Assembly (NCBI GenBank): GCA_947176965.1
Contig: CAMWSU010000005.1
Location: 1 to 64,000, forward strand
Length of the DNA stretch: 64,000 nt
Direction of reading: 5' to 3'
Source of the DNA: an uncultured Lachnospiraceae bacterium
Lineage (GTDB): Bacteria; Bacillota; Clostridia; Lachnospirales; Lachnospiraceae
Part shown: positions 49,696 to 57,888 of the stretch, piece by piece
Position numbering within the stretch: the first letter of the stretch is position 1
Layout of the letters: each line of letters starts with the position of its first letter
Notes under the pieces: generated by a model
Seen by the model: only the letters and a program-made list of their open reading frames with translations
Database searches by the model: none
What the model was told of the DNA's origin: nothing
Position numbers and translations under genes: made by a program

Positions 49696-49703
49696 AGTAG
49701 AAT
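49675..49703 (+). promoter_or_regulatory. xylB promoter overlapping a terminator
   Basis: TTGAAA, a 17-bp spacer and TAGAAT. The spacer is the 3' half of the preceding terminator hairpin. About 15 bp downstream TTGGC...GCCAA (49719-49742) may be an operator. Confidence 0.55.
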
Positions 49704-49801
49704 AAAAACAGACAATTTTTGGCAGGGCAAAGCACGAGCCAATGGGCAACTGCGTTTGGTGATTATCAGAGGCAAACGATGAGGAAGGGAGAGGCAGATT
49801 C

Positions 49802-51280
49802 ATGTACTATGTCGGTATCGATCTCGGAACCTCGGCAGTCAAGCTGCTGTTGATGGACGAAAAAGGAGAGATCAAAAAAATCGTTTCCAAGGAGTATCCG
49901 TTATATTTTCCACATCCGGGCTGGTCGGAGCAAAAACCGGAGGATTGGTATGAAAAAAGCATGGAGGGACTTTCGGAGCTGCTTGACGGCTGTGACAGAT
50001 CGCAGGTTGCAGGCATCAGCTTCGGCGGTCAGATGCACGGACTTGTCATTTTGGACGAGCAGGATCGCGTGATCCGTCCGGCGATTCTTTGGAATGACGG
50101 CAGAACCTATGAGGAAAATGATTACTTAAATCAGACGATCGGTAAGGAAACCTTATCGCGTTACACGGCAAATATTTCGTTTACGGGATTTACGGCACCG
50201 AAGCTGCTGTGGGTCAAAAACAAAGAACCTGAAAATTTCGCGCGCATTCGAAAGATCATGCTGCCGAAGGATTACCTTGCTTATCGGCTGACAGGCACGC
50301 ATTGTACGGATGTATCCGATGCGTCCGGCATGTTGTTGTTTGACGTCAAAAACCGTTGCTGGTCAAAAGAGATGCTGGACATCTGCGGCGTGACACAGGA
50401 TATGATGGCGCAGGTGTATGAGAGTTATGAGTGCGTCGGTACGCTGCTGCCCGACGTTGCAAGAAAGCTCGGACTTTCCGAAAATGTGAAAGTGGCAGCA
50501 GGCGCGGGCGATAATGCGGCGGCGGCTGTCGGAACGGGAACGGTCGGCGACGGAAGATGCAATATTTCGCTCGGTACGAGCGGCACGATCTTTATTTCCA
50601 TGAAGGACTTCGGTGTGGATAAATTTAACGCACTGCATGCGTTCGGACATGCCGACGGGCACTATCATCTGATGGGATGTATGTTAAGCGCGGCCTCCTG
50701 TAATAAATGGTGGATGGACGATATTATCGGAACGAAGGATTATGCCGCGGAGCAAAAGCAGATTGCGAAGCTTGGCGAGAATCATGTTTATTTCCTGCCG
50801 TATCTCATGGGGGAGCGCTCTCCGCACAATGATCCCGACGCGAGAGGAACGTTTATCGGACTGACGATGGATACGTCCCGCGCAGACATGACGCAGGCGG
50901 TTTTAGAGGGCGTTGCGTTTGCGCTCCGCGATTCATTTGAGGTGGCAAAGGCGCTCGGCGTGACGATCGAGCGGACGAAGATCTGCGGCGGCGGTGCCAA
51001 GAGTCCTCTCTGGAAAAAGATCATTGCGAATGTGCTCGGTATCAGGGTTGACGTCATTGAGAGCGAAGAAGGACCGGCAATGGGCGGCGCTATGCTTGCT
51101 GCGGTTGCCTGCGGCGAATATGCAGATGTCGAGGAGATCGCGGAGCGGCTTGTCAAAGTGGTGGACACGGTGGAGCCGGAACCGGAGCTTGTTGCAAAAT
51201 ATGAGGAGCGTTATCAGAAATTCAAGCAGATTTATCCGGCGTGTAAGGAGCTGTTTTCAACGCTGGCGGATAAAGAATAG
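49802..51280 (+). CDS. xylB: xylulokinase (FGGY family)
   Basis: This 492-residue FGGY carbohydrate kinase has N-terminal YVGIDLGTSAVKLLLMDEKGEI and the substrate stretch ISFGGQMHGLVILDEQDRVIRPAILWNDGRT, where QMHG is the XylB hallmark. The catalytic Asp is in GAGDNAAAAVGTGTVGDG, and the second FGGY motif includes KICGGGAKSPLWKKIIANVLG. It phosphorylates D-xylulose or a related ketose. A DUF4867 gene and an L-fucose-isomerase-family gene follow, which suggests a sugar-isomerase/kinase pathway; the true sugar could differ from xylulose. Confidence 0.93.
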   Translation: MYYVGIDLGTSAVKLLLMDEKGEIKKIVSKEYPLYFPHPGWSEQKPEDWYEKSMEGLSELLDGCDRSQVAGISFGGQMHGLVILDEQDRVIRPAILWNDGRTYEENDYLNQTIGKETLSRYTANISFTGFTAPKLLWVKNKEPENFARIRKIMLPKDYLAYRLTGTHCTDVSDASGMLLFDVKNRCWSKEMLDICGVTQDMMAQVYESYECVGTLLPDVARKLGLSENVKVAAGAGDNAAAAVGTGTVGDGRCNISLGTSGTIFISMKDFGVDKFNALHAFGHADGHYHLMGCMLSAASCNKWWMDDIIGTKDYAAEQKQIAKLGENHVYFLPYLMGERSPHNDPDARGTFIGLTMDTSRADMTQAVLEGVAFALRDSFEVAKALGVTIERTKICGGGAKSPLWKKIIANVLGIRVDVIESEEGPAMGGAMLAAVACGEYADVEEIAERLVKVVDTVEPEPELVAKYEERYQKFKQIYPACKELFSTLADKE

Positions 51281-51318
51281 AGTGTGTGATTGCGAAACAC
51301 ATACGTAAAGTATTGAAA

Positions 51319-51453
51319 TGTACAATATATACAATCCAACGCAGGCACGTTTTCGCTGCCTTCCGCTCGTAACGGTACATAACATGCCGGAATACGGCAT
51401 GCAAGTACCGACGGCGTCAGAGCACCTGCTCATGGCGCTGTATATATTGTACA
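51319..51453. mobile_element. 135-bp fold-back element (MITE candidate)
   Basis: Both ends are perfect 15-bp inverted repeats, TGTACAATATATACA. Going inwards, GCAGG/CCTGC, GCTC/GAGC, CGT/ACG, CGGTAC/GTACCG and CATGCCG/CGGCATG pair in nested order around the loop GAATA. The whole unit is one long hairpin with no ORF. This is the form of a miniature inverted-repeat element, or of a structured RNA. No clear target-site duplication was seen unless TA is the target. Confidence 0.55.
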
Positions 51454-51523
51454 ATTATGGATGTTATTAAATGTGCTTCGCAATAGATTAAATGGGTAAA
51501 GAGGAAGGGAAAGGAGCAGGAAG

Positions 51524-52147
51524 ATGAAGGTTTTACAGATTAGCGACCCCGCATTTCGCAAATACGGACGGAAGGTGGAGGGGATTGATTTTACGGAACT
51601 CGTGGACAAGATCAACGAGATCACGCCGCTTCCCGACGGTGTGGCGTACGAGCCGTCCATTCCGGAATTAGAGGCGCTTGACGCGGCAGCGCAGATCAGC
51701 GCAAAGCTGTACGGAGAGCTGCCGATCGAGATCGGATATTGCAACGGACATAATGCGATGTTGAATGCGTTGGAATACCACAGAAGCTCGGAGATCAATG
51801 TCGCGGCGACGGACGCAATCCTTATGGTTGGCGCGCAGCAGGACATTACGGATGATTTTACATATGATACCTCGCTGATCGAGGCATTTCTCGTTCCGGC
51901 AGGAACAGCGGTCGAGATTTATGCGACCACGCTGCATTATGCGCCGTGCAATCAGAACGGTAAGGGCTTTAAGGTTGGGATCGTGCTCCCGAAAGGGACG
52001 AATTATCCGCTTGAGAAGAAGCATGAAGGATGGGAGGACAGTCTCATCACTGCAACGAATAAATGGCTGATCGGGCATGCCGAGGGTGGGCTGCCGGAAG
52101 GCGCGCATATCGGTCTGATCGGCAAGAACTTAAATATTGACGAGTGA
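51524..52147 (+). CDS. DUF4867 family protein
   Basis: This 207-residue soluble protein resembles a small cupin. IEIGYCNGHNAMLNALEYHRSSEINVA has the spacing of a metal-binding His...Glu...His motif, and FLVPAGTAVEIYATTLHYAPC with FKVGIVLPKGTNYPL forms the second half of the barrel. DUF4867 proteins occur beside sugar isomerases in Clostridia; mutarotase or isomerase activity is plausible but unproven. A GGAAAGGAG ribosome site precedes the ATG. It lies between xylB and the isomerase gene. Confidence 0.85.
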   Translation: MKVLQISDPAFRKYGRKVEGIDFTELVDKINEITPLPDGVAYEPSIPELEALDAAAQISAKLYGELPIEIGYCNGHNAMLNALEYHRSSEINVAATDAILMVGAQQDITDDFTYDTSLIEAFLVPAGTAVEIYATTLHYAPCNQNGKGFKVGIVLPKGTNYPLEKKHEGWEDSLITATNKWLIGHAEGGLPEGAHIGLIGKNLNIDE

Positions 52148-52254
52148 TCCGCTGACGTGCGGTGCAGCAGAGTCCCTTTTTAGGGCAGGATTCGCGGCAT
52201 CATGAAATACGTTAAGTAAAAAGTGAAACAATATAGAACTTGTTAAAATACATG

Positions 52255-52283
52255 TGGACGAACCGGGGGTTTTGAGATATAAT
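52255..52283 (+). promoter_or_regulatory. promoter of the isomerase gene
   Basis: TGGACG, a 17-bp spacer and a perfect TATAAT lie about 100 bp before the isomerase start. The isomerase can thus be expressed separately from xylB. Confidence 0.65.
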
Positions 52284-52381
52284 AATCGAAAGACATGGTC
52301 TTTGTCTGATAGAACATTTGCCGCGGAAACAGCGGTTATGGGTATTAGTAAAATCAAAATGATAAGGGAGGAAATCAAACA

Positions 52382-53866
52382 ATGATGAACAACACACCAA
52401 CAGTAAAGATCGGTATTGTCGCAGTCAGCCGTGACTGTTTTCCGGAGTCGTTATCGGTGAACAGAAGGAAGGCGCTCGTAGCCGCGTATGAAAAGAAATA
52501 CGGCAAAGAGGATATTTATGAGTGCCCGGTTTGCATCGTTGAGAGTGAGATCCATATGGTGCAGGCGCTTGAAGACGTGAAAAAAGCAGGCTGTAACGCG
52601 CTTTGTGTATACCTTGGCAATTTCGGACCGGAAATTTCCGAGACGCTTTTGGCAAAGCATTTTGACGGACCGGTGATGTTCTGTGCAGCAGCGGAGGAGT
52701 CGCAGGCAGACTTAATGGACGGACGCGGAGACGCATACTGCGGTATGCTGAATGCAAGTTACAACCTGAAGCTTCGCAATATCAAAGCATATATTCCCGA
52801 GTATCCGGTCGGCACCGCTGAGGAGTGCGCGGATATGATTCATGAGTTCGTTCCGATCGCATGCGCGGTGGACGGATTAAAGAACTTAAAGATCATTAGC
52901 TTCGGACCGAGACCGTTAAACTTCCTCGCATGTAATGCGCCGATCAAGCAGCTTTATAACCTTGGTGTCGAGATTGAGGAAAATTCCGAGCTGGATCTGT
53001 TTGAGGCATATCATAAGCATGACAATGACCCGCGTATCCCTGAGGTTGTAGCGGATATGGAAAAGGAGCTGGGCGCCGGAAATAAGAAATCCGAAGTGCT
53101 GCCGAAGCTCGCGCAGTATGAGCTGACGCTGCTTGACTGGGTAGAAGCGCATAAGGGTTACCGGAAATATGTTGCGATCGCAGGAAAGTGCTGGCCGGCA
53201 TTCCAGACGCAGTTCGGCTTTGTTCCCTGCTATGTCAACAGCCGTTTAACGGGACGCGGCATTCCGGTATCGTGCGAGGTAGATATTTACGGCGTATTAA
53301 GCGAGTTCATCGGAACCTGTGTCAGCCAGGATGCGGTAACGCTTCTCGATATTAACAATTCCGTTCCTGCGGATATGTATCAGGAGGCGATCGCGGGCAA
53401 GTTTGATTATACGCATAAAGATACGTTCATGGGCTTCCATTGCGGAAATACCTGCTCCAGCAAGCTTGCGGCATGTGAGATGAAGAATCAGAAGATCATG
53501 GCAAGAAGCCTTCCCGAGGAGGTTACAAACGGCACGCTCGAGGGAGATATTGCGCCGGGCGAGATCACGTTCTTCCGTGTGCAGTCCACCGCGGACAACA
53601 TTCTCCGCGCGTATGTGGCGGAGGGCGAAGTTCTTCCGGTTGCGACAAAGTCCTTCGGTTCCATCGGCGTATTTGCCATTAAGGAGATGGGCAGATTCTA
53701 CCGCCACGTTTTGATTGAGAAGAATTATCCGCACCACGGAGCGGTTGCGTTCGGACATCACGGCAAGGCGCTTTACGAAGTATTTAAGTATATCGGCATC
53801 CTTCCTGAGGAGATCGGTTATAACCAGCCGGCGCATGCGAAGTACCCGACGGAGAATCCGTTTTAA
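52382..53866 (+). CDS. L-fucose/L-arabinose isomerase family protein
   Basis: This 494-residue aldose-ketose isomerase has metal ligands that can be matched to FucI: Glu in PVSCEVDIYG, Asp in VTLLDINNSV and His in VAFGHHGKALYEVFKY. The N-terminal domain (VKIGIVAVSRDCFPESLSVNRRKALVAAYE) and the substrate strip MGFHCGNTCSSKL fit the shorter Clostridial branch, about 100 residues less than E. coli FucI. The exact sugar is therefore uncertain: L-fucose, D-arabinose or another. With xylB it could turn an aldose into a phosphorylated ketose; no aldolase or transporter is nearby. Confidence 0.88.
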   Translation: MMNNTPTVKIGIVAVSRDCFPESLSVNRRKALVAAYEKKYGKEDIYECPVCIVESEIHMVQALEDVKKAGCNALCVYLGNFGPEISETLLAKHFDGPVMFCAAAEESQADLMDGRGDAYCGMLNASYNLKLRNIKAYIPEYPVGTAEECADMIHEFVPIACAVDGLKNLKIISFGPRPLNFLACNAPIKQLYNLGVEIEENSELDLFEAYHKHDNDPRIPEVVADMEKELGAGNKKSEVLPKLAQYELTLLDWVEAHKGYRKYVAIAGKCWPAFQTQFGFVPCYVNSRLTGRGIPVSCEVDIYGVLSEFIGTCVSQDAVTLLDINNSVPADMYQEAIAGKFDYTHKDTFMGFHCGNTCSSKLAACEMKNQKIMARSLPEEVTNGTLEGDIAPGEITFFRVQSTADNILRAYVAEGEVLPVATKSFGSIGVFAIKEMGRFYRHVLIEKNYPHHGAVAFGHHGKALYEVFKYIGILPEEIGYNQPAHAKYPTENPF

Positions 53867-53911
53867 AAAATGAGCTGCAAATTGGTTGATAACACATAAA
53901 AAGAATTGCAA

Positions 53912-53941
53912 AAGGGCGTTGCGTAAGCAGCGCTCTTTTTT
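53912..53941 (+). terminator. terminator after the isomerase gene
   Basis: AAGGGCGTTGC-gtaa-GCAGCGCTCTT, an 11-bp stem with two G-U pairs, then T6. It marks the left flank of the defence island. Confidence 0.8.
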
Positions 53942-54069
53942 ATTGTAAAATGCCCTGAGCAGAAGATGGAGGAAAAGGAATGGATGAAAAGGTATCGACA
54001 AATGTAAGGAACTGACAAGAACAGCATAAAAGGATAGGCAATAAAAATGAATAGAAATTAAAGGCATAA

Positions 54070-54098
54070 TTGATTTCAAGACATAATTTTGTTATAAT
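54070..54098 (+). promoter_or_regulatory. promoter of the defence operon
   Basis: TTGATT, a 17-bp spacer and a perfect TATAAT; the start would be about 33 bp before the nuclease ATG, with GGAGGAAAA as ribosome site. Confidence 0.75.
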
Positions 54099-54137
54099 TT
54101 ATTTTGCTTAATTGTACCATTACGGAGGAAAAAAACG

Positions 54138-56231
54138 ATGAAGGTAGTGTCAGCACATATAAGAAATTTCAGAATGCTAAGAGAGATGGACATAGATTTT
54201 GAGGATACGCTGTCTTTGATTATTGGAAAAAATAATTCAGGGAAAACATCTTTTTTGATTGTACTGCAGAGGTTTTTATCAGAAAATAAGCAAGAATTTG
54301 TTTTTGAAGACTTTAGTTTAGAGGTTCAACAGAAAATACTTGAATTAGAGAAAAAATCGCTAAAGGCAGAAGAATATAATGAAATTGCATTATCCCTAAA
54401 ACTTGTCATATCTTATAAACAAACAGACAATCTTGGAACGGCATCAAAACTTCTTTTAGATTTGGATAATTCAAAAACACATTTAGTAATTTTGTTTGAA
54501 TATGTTTTGACATATGAAAAATATTTAAAACTTGTGAAAGATTATGCGGAATATAGAGGAAAAGGTATAGAGAGGGATTTTCAATATTATGTAAGCAACA
54601 ATATAAGAAAGTATTTTGATATACGCATAAAGGCATTAGAATATGGAAATGAAAGCAATTTTAAGATTATTACTAATGATATTGTTCAATCCATTATTTC
54701 AATGGAAACGATTTGGGCAAAGCGCGATGTAGATAATGAGCAGGGAAAAAGCAAATCATTATCGGTATTAGCGAGTAAATATTATGCAGCAAATGTTTCG
54801 TCAGATGCAGAATTTCCGGAATTACAGAAACAGTTGAGTGTAACAGATCAGAGCTTGTCAGGTATATATCAAGGAATATTTTCATCAATTGTAGATGAGA
54901 TAGCTCAAATGTCCTATAATCCTAAGGAGGCAGAGCTATCAGTTTTATCGACATTAAGTGAAAAAAAGATTTTTCAGGATAATACCACTGTTAAATATAA
55001 GCATCAGGATACGTTGCTTCCGGAGGATTATAATGGGCTTGGTTATTTAAATCTTTTTGCAATTATATTTGAAATACGAATTAAATTAAATCATCTGGCC
55101 AAGAAAAATAATGCTGAAGAAAACCCGACACCACTTAATTTGCTTTTTATTGAAGAACCAGAAGCACATACGCATCCTCAGATGCAGTATATTTTTATCA
55201 ATAATATTAAAAAGATATTGAAAACTTACTGCGAAGAATTGGGACAAAATTTCTCTTTACAGACTATAATCAGCACCCATTCATCTCACATGGTTTCTCA
55301 GTGTGACTTCAAAGATATAAAGTATTTCTATCGTGAATCGGTTATGAGTGTGAAGTCTAGAAGTCTGAAAAACCTGTATTATAAAATGGTAAGTGCAGAA
55401 GATGATGAAAAAAGGAAAGAACAGGAACGGGCATATAGATTTGTGAAACAATATGTTACACTTAATCGGGCTGAACTGTTTTTTGCGGATAAAGCAATTT
55501 TGATTGAGGGAGATACAGAGAGAATTCTTTTTTCAGCTATGATGAAGAAGATGGATGATGAGAAAGCGGATTTAATTAAGAAATCGGAGGATTCTGGTAC
55601 TAATCAAGATGATAAGGGAGGCACTCTCCAAACAGAGCCGTTGCTTTCACAGAATATTTCAGTGGTTGAAGTGGGGGCATATTCTCATATATTTGCTATA
55701 CTATTAGGATTTTTGGGAATAAAGACTTTGATTGTTACAGATTTGGATTATGCAAAGATAAATTCGAAAGGCAGGGCAGCAGAATGTGCATATCCAGAAG
55801 CAACTACCACATCCAATGCCTCAATTAAATTTTTCACTAGTAAAAAGGATTTGGCGGATATTGTTGCGTTATCTAAAAAACCGATTACCTTGAAATATAA
55901 TGAGGAAACTTTAGAATGGGAAATGTCTAATGAAGGAAATTTACGATTAGTCTTTCAAAAAGAATCAAATGGATATCAGGGACGGAGTTTTGAAGACGCT
56001 TTTTTATGTGATAATCTTCAATTCGTTATAGATAATAAAGACAATTTCGCTGGTCTAAAAAACCGAAATAAATTAGAAAGCTTGGGCAATGATTATTTTA
56101 ATATTGCACATGAGTGTATTAATAGTAAAACGGCATTTGCCTTAGATATTCTTTTATATGGAGGTTCAAAGAACGAAAAATGGAATATACCGCTATATAT
56201 TAAGGAGGGGTTAGAATGGCTGATACAGTGA
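54138..56231 (+). CDS. OLD-family ATP-dependent endonuclease, GajA-like
   Basis: This 697-residue nuclease has an N-terminal ABC-type ATPase, split by a helical insert, and a C-terminal TOPRIM domain. Walker A is IIGKNNSGKTSF (about residue 30), Walker B FIEEPEAHTHPQMQ (about 337) and the H-loop ISTHSSHMV (about 378). TOPRIM has the metal Glu in AILIEGDTERIL (about 455), VVEVGAYSHIF, the acidic TDLDYAK and GRSFEDAFL. All catalytic positions are present. In Gabija, GajA nicks DNA when nucleotides are depleted by phage. It is some 100 residues longer than the described GajA. The 3' end overlaps the helicase gene by 16 bp. Confidence 0.88.
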   Translation: MKVVSAHIRNFRMLREMDIDFEDTLSLIIGKNNSGKTSFLIVLQRFLSENKQEFVFEDFSLEVQQKILELEKKSLKAEEYNEIALSLKLVISYKQTDNLGTASKLLLDLDNSKTHLVILFEYVLTYEKYLKLVKDYAEYRGKGIERDFQYYVSNNIRKYFDIRIKALEYGNESNFKIITNDIVQSIISMETIWAKRDVDNEQGKSKSLSVLASKYYAANVSSDAEFPELQKQLSVTDQSLSGIYQGIFSSIVDEIAQMSYNPKEAELSVLSTLSEKKIFQDNTTVKYKHQDTLLPEDYNGLGYLNLFAIIFEIRIKLNHLAKKNNAEENPTPLNLLFIEEPEAHTHPQMQYIFINNIKKILKTYCEELGQNFSLQTIISTHSSHMVSQCDFKDIKYFYRESVMSVKSRSLKNLYYKMVSAEDDEKRKEQERAYRFVKQYVTLNRAELFFADKAILIEGDTERILFSAMMKKMDDEKADLIKKSEDSGTNQDDKGGTLQTEPLLSQNISVVEVGAYSHIFAILLGFLGIKTLIVTDLDYAKINSKGRAAECAYPEATTTSNASIKFFTSKKDLADIVALSKKPITLKYNEETLEWEMSNEGNLRLVFQKESNGYQGRSFEDAFLCDNLQFVIDNKDNFAGLKNRNKLESLGNDYFNIAHECINSKTAFALDILLYGGSKNEKWNIPLYIKEGLEWLIQ

Positions 56232-56503
56232 TGGAGCAGATTTGTACATGCTTAGATAGAAAAAAGAACTTTTTGTTAAGTGGAGGTGCGGGAAGTGGGA
56301 AGACGTATACTTTAGTGCAGACACTTCATTATATTTTTAACAGGAATCCAAAGGTACAGGTAGCTTGTATAACATACACGAATGTGGCAGCGGATGAAAT
56401 TAAAGAGCGGTCCCCTTATTCAAAACTTCATGTTTCGACGATTCATGATTTTTTGTGGGAAGAAATAAAGGATTATCAAAAAAACTTAAAACAAACATTA
56501 TAG
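56216..56503 (+). CDS. UvrD/Rep helicase, GajB-like: N-terminal part before the frame change
   Basis: The 95 codons encode the first part of an SF1A helicase: Walker A FLLSGGAGSGKTYTL, motif Ia CITYTNVAADEIKER and VSTIHDFLWEEI. The frame then stops at TAG shortly after the run CAAAAAAAC. The protein continues in the -1 frame (next entry), so this ORF alone cannot be a working helicase. AAGGAGGGG precedes the ATG, and the start overlaps the nuclease gene, a typical GajA-GajB arrangement. Confidence 0.8.
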   Translation: MADTVMEQICTCLDRKKNFLLSGGAGSGKTYTLVQTLHYIFNRNPKVQVACITYTNVAADEIKERSPYSKLHVSTIHDFLWEEIKDYQKNLKQTL

Positions 56504-57825
56504 AACTGGTTTCAGGAGATTCCGTAAAAAGTGCTTTAACAATCAGTTATTCGGGAGATAGCCCAATAACTGAAACAGATTTTGATGTTGTTCAATATCA
56601 AAATTACAGGGATTTACAAAACGGAATTATATCCCATGATGATGTATTAAAAATTGCCAATTATATGTATGAATCATATCCATTGCTTTCAAAAATACTT
56701 TGCGATAAGTATGACTATATTTTTATTGATGAATACCAAGATACGCAAGCATCTGTAATTGAAATATTTTTACAACATATAAAAGAAACAGCAAAACAAT
56801 CATTGTGCATTGGTTTCTTTGGCGATAGGATGCAATCCATTTATGATACAGGAATAGGAAATTTGCAGATGTATATTGATTTAAAAGATGTTACAGAGAT
56901 CAAAAAAGCGGATAATTATCGTTGCTCTGTAAAAGTTATCGATTTGTTGAATAGATTACGCTCTGATATAAAGCAGGAGCCAGCAATGAAACGTGAAGAT
57001 GGAACAATAGTGAATAAAGCTGGTTCGGCTATTTTCCTTTATTCTGACAGTGATTTTAACTTAGAGGATTTTCAGACGAGTAAATATTCTCAAGGATGGG
57101 ATTTAGAAAATTTTCAAGAAACGAAAGTATTATTTTTAACACATCGATTGAGTGCAGTCCGTTTAGGGTTTGCCGAATTATTGGCGGCATTTTCCAGTTC
57201 AGAAAGAATCATAGGGAATAAGCCAGACTTTCTGGCCAAGCACTTACTAAAGATGGGAAATATTTTATACCATTATAGTAATAAATGCTTTTCAGTAGTT
57301 TTAGAATTATTACAGAAAAAAATTATGACTAACGCAGACAAACAATCCATAAGCAAGGCGTTATCTGATATTGAAAGCAGCATAGAGACAGGTACTATAG
57401 GGGATATAATTGATTGTTTTGATAAAGAAAAGTTTCTTAAAAAAGACGATAGTTTTGAGGCATATGTAGAAAAATATGGTGAGATTTATAATAAAGTAAA
57501 AATTTTACCAGCAACTCAGCTCATGTCTTATTTTTCATATTATAATAATTATTCTCCATATTCTACTCAGCATGGTATCAAAGGTGCGGAATTTGAAAAT
57601 GTACTTGTTGTGATGGATAATGGGAGATGGAATAATTACAATTTCAAATATTATTTTGAACAAACTCCAGGTAAAGAATCTGTTATTCGGAGAACAGAAA
57701 GAATTTTTTATGTATGCTGCTCTCGCGCGAAGAACAATTTAATTGTATATTATCCCAATCCAACAACTTCTGTTATTGAAAAAGCTAAAGAACTTTTTGG
57801 TGAAGAAAATGTAAAGAAGATGTAA
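56455..57825 (+). CDS. UvrD/Rep helicase, GajB-like: remainder in the -1 frame
   Basis: This frame carries every other SF1 helicase motif: Walker B YIFIDEYQDTQ, motif III IGFFGDRMQSIYD, NYRCS, QHGIKGAEFENVLVV (motif V) and RIFYVCCSRAKNNLIVY (motif VI). The track start at 56455 (GTG) lacks a ribosome site. Translation more likely enters by a -1 slip at 56479-56485, giving a fused protein of about 535 residues. No other stop or lesion is seen in 1.3 kb, which argues against an old pseudogene. Either recoding, a very recent indel, or an assembly error explains the split. Confidence 0.75.
   Translation: MGRNKGLSKKLKTNIIELVSGDSVKSALTISYSGDSPITETDFDVVQYQNYRDLQNGIISHDDVLKIANYMYESYPLLSKILCDKYDYIFIDEYQDTQASVIEIFLQHIKETAKQSLCIGFFGDRMQSIYDTGIGNLQMYIDLKDVTEIKKADNYRCSVKVIDLLNRLRSDIKQEPAMKREDGTIVNKAGSAIFLYSDSDFNLEDFQTSKYSQGWDLENFQETKVLFLTHRLSAVRLGFAELLAAFSSSERIIGNKPDFLAKHLLKMGNILYHYSNKCFSVVLELLQKKIMTNADKQSISKALSDIESSIETGTIGDIIDCFDKEKFLKKDDSFEAYVEKYGEIYNKVKILPATQLMSYFSYYNNYSPYSTQHGIKGAEFENVLVVMDNGRWNNYNFKYYFEQTPGKESVIRRTERIFYVCCSRAKNNLIVYYPNPTTSVIEKAKELFGEENVKKM
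56479..56485 (+). promoter_or_regulatory. A_AAA_AAC slippery heptamer, candidate -1 frameshift site
   Basis: In the zero frame the codons are CAA AAA AAC TTA. The heptamer fits X_XXY_YYZ, and a -1 slip re-pairs on AAA AAA, entering exactly the frame of the downstream helicase ORF. A Shine-Dalgarno-like AAAGGA lies 6 bp upstream, and a hairpin CAGTTATT...AATAACTG lies at 56544-56572, farther than usual for a stimulator. Confidence 0.55.
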
Positions 57826-57888
57826 TGATATATGCCATAATGTAACTTTTACATATTTATATAATAAAATGTGAAGAGAGGCTTTAGA

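Noticed and set aside
54138-56231. Nuclease gene read as a RecF-type repair protein
   Set aside because: RecF lacks a TOPRIM domain; the C-terminal IEGDTER and TDLDYAK motifs and the coupled UvrD gene point to the OLD family.
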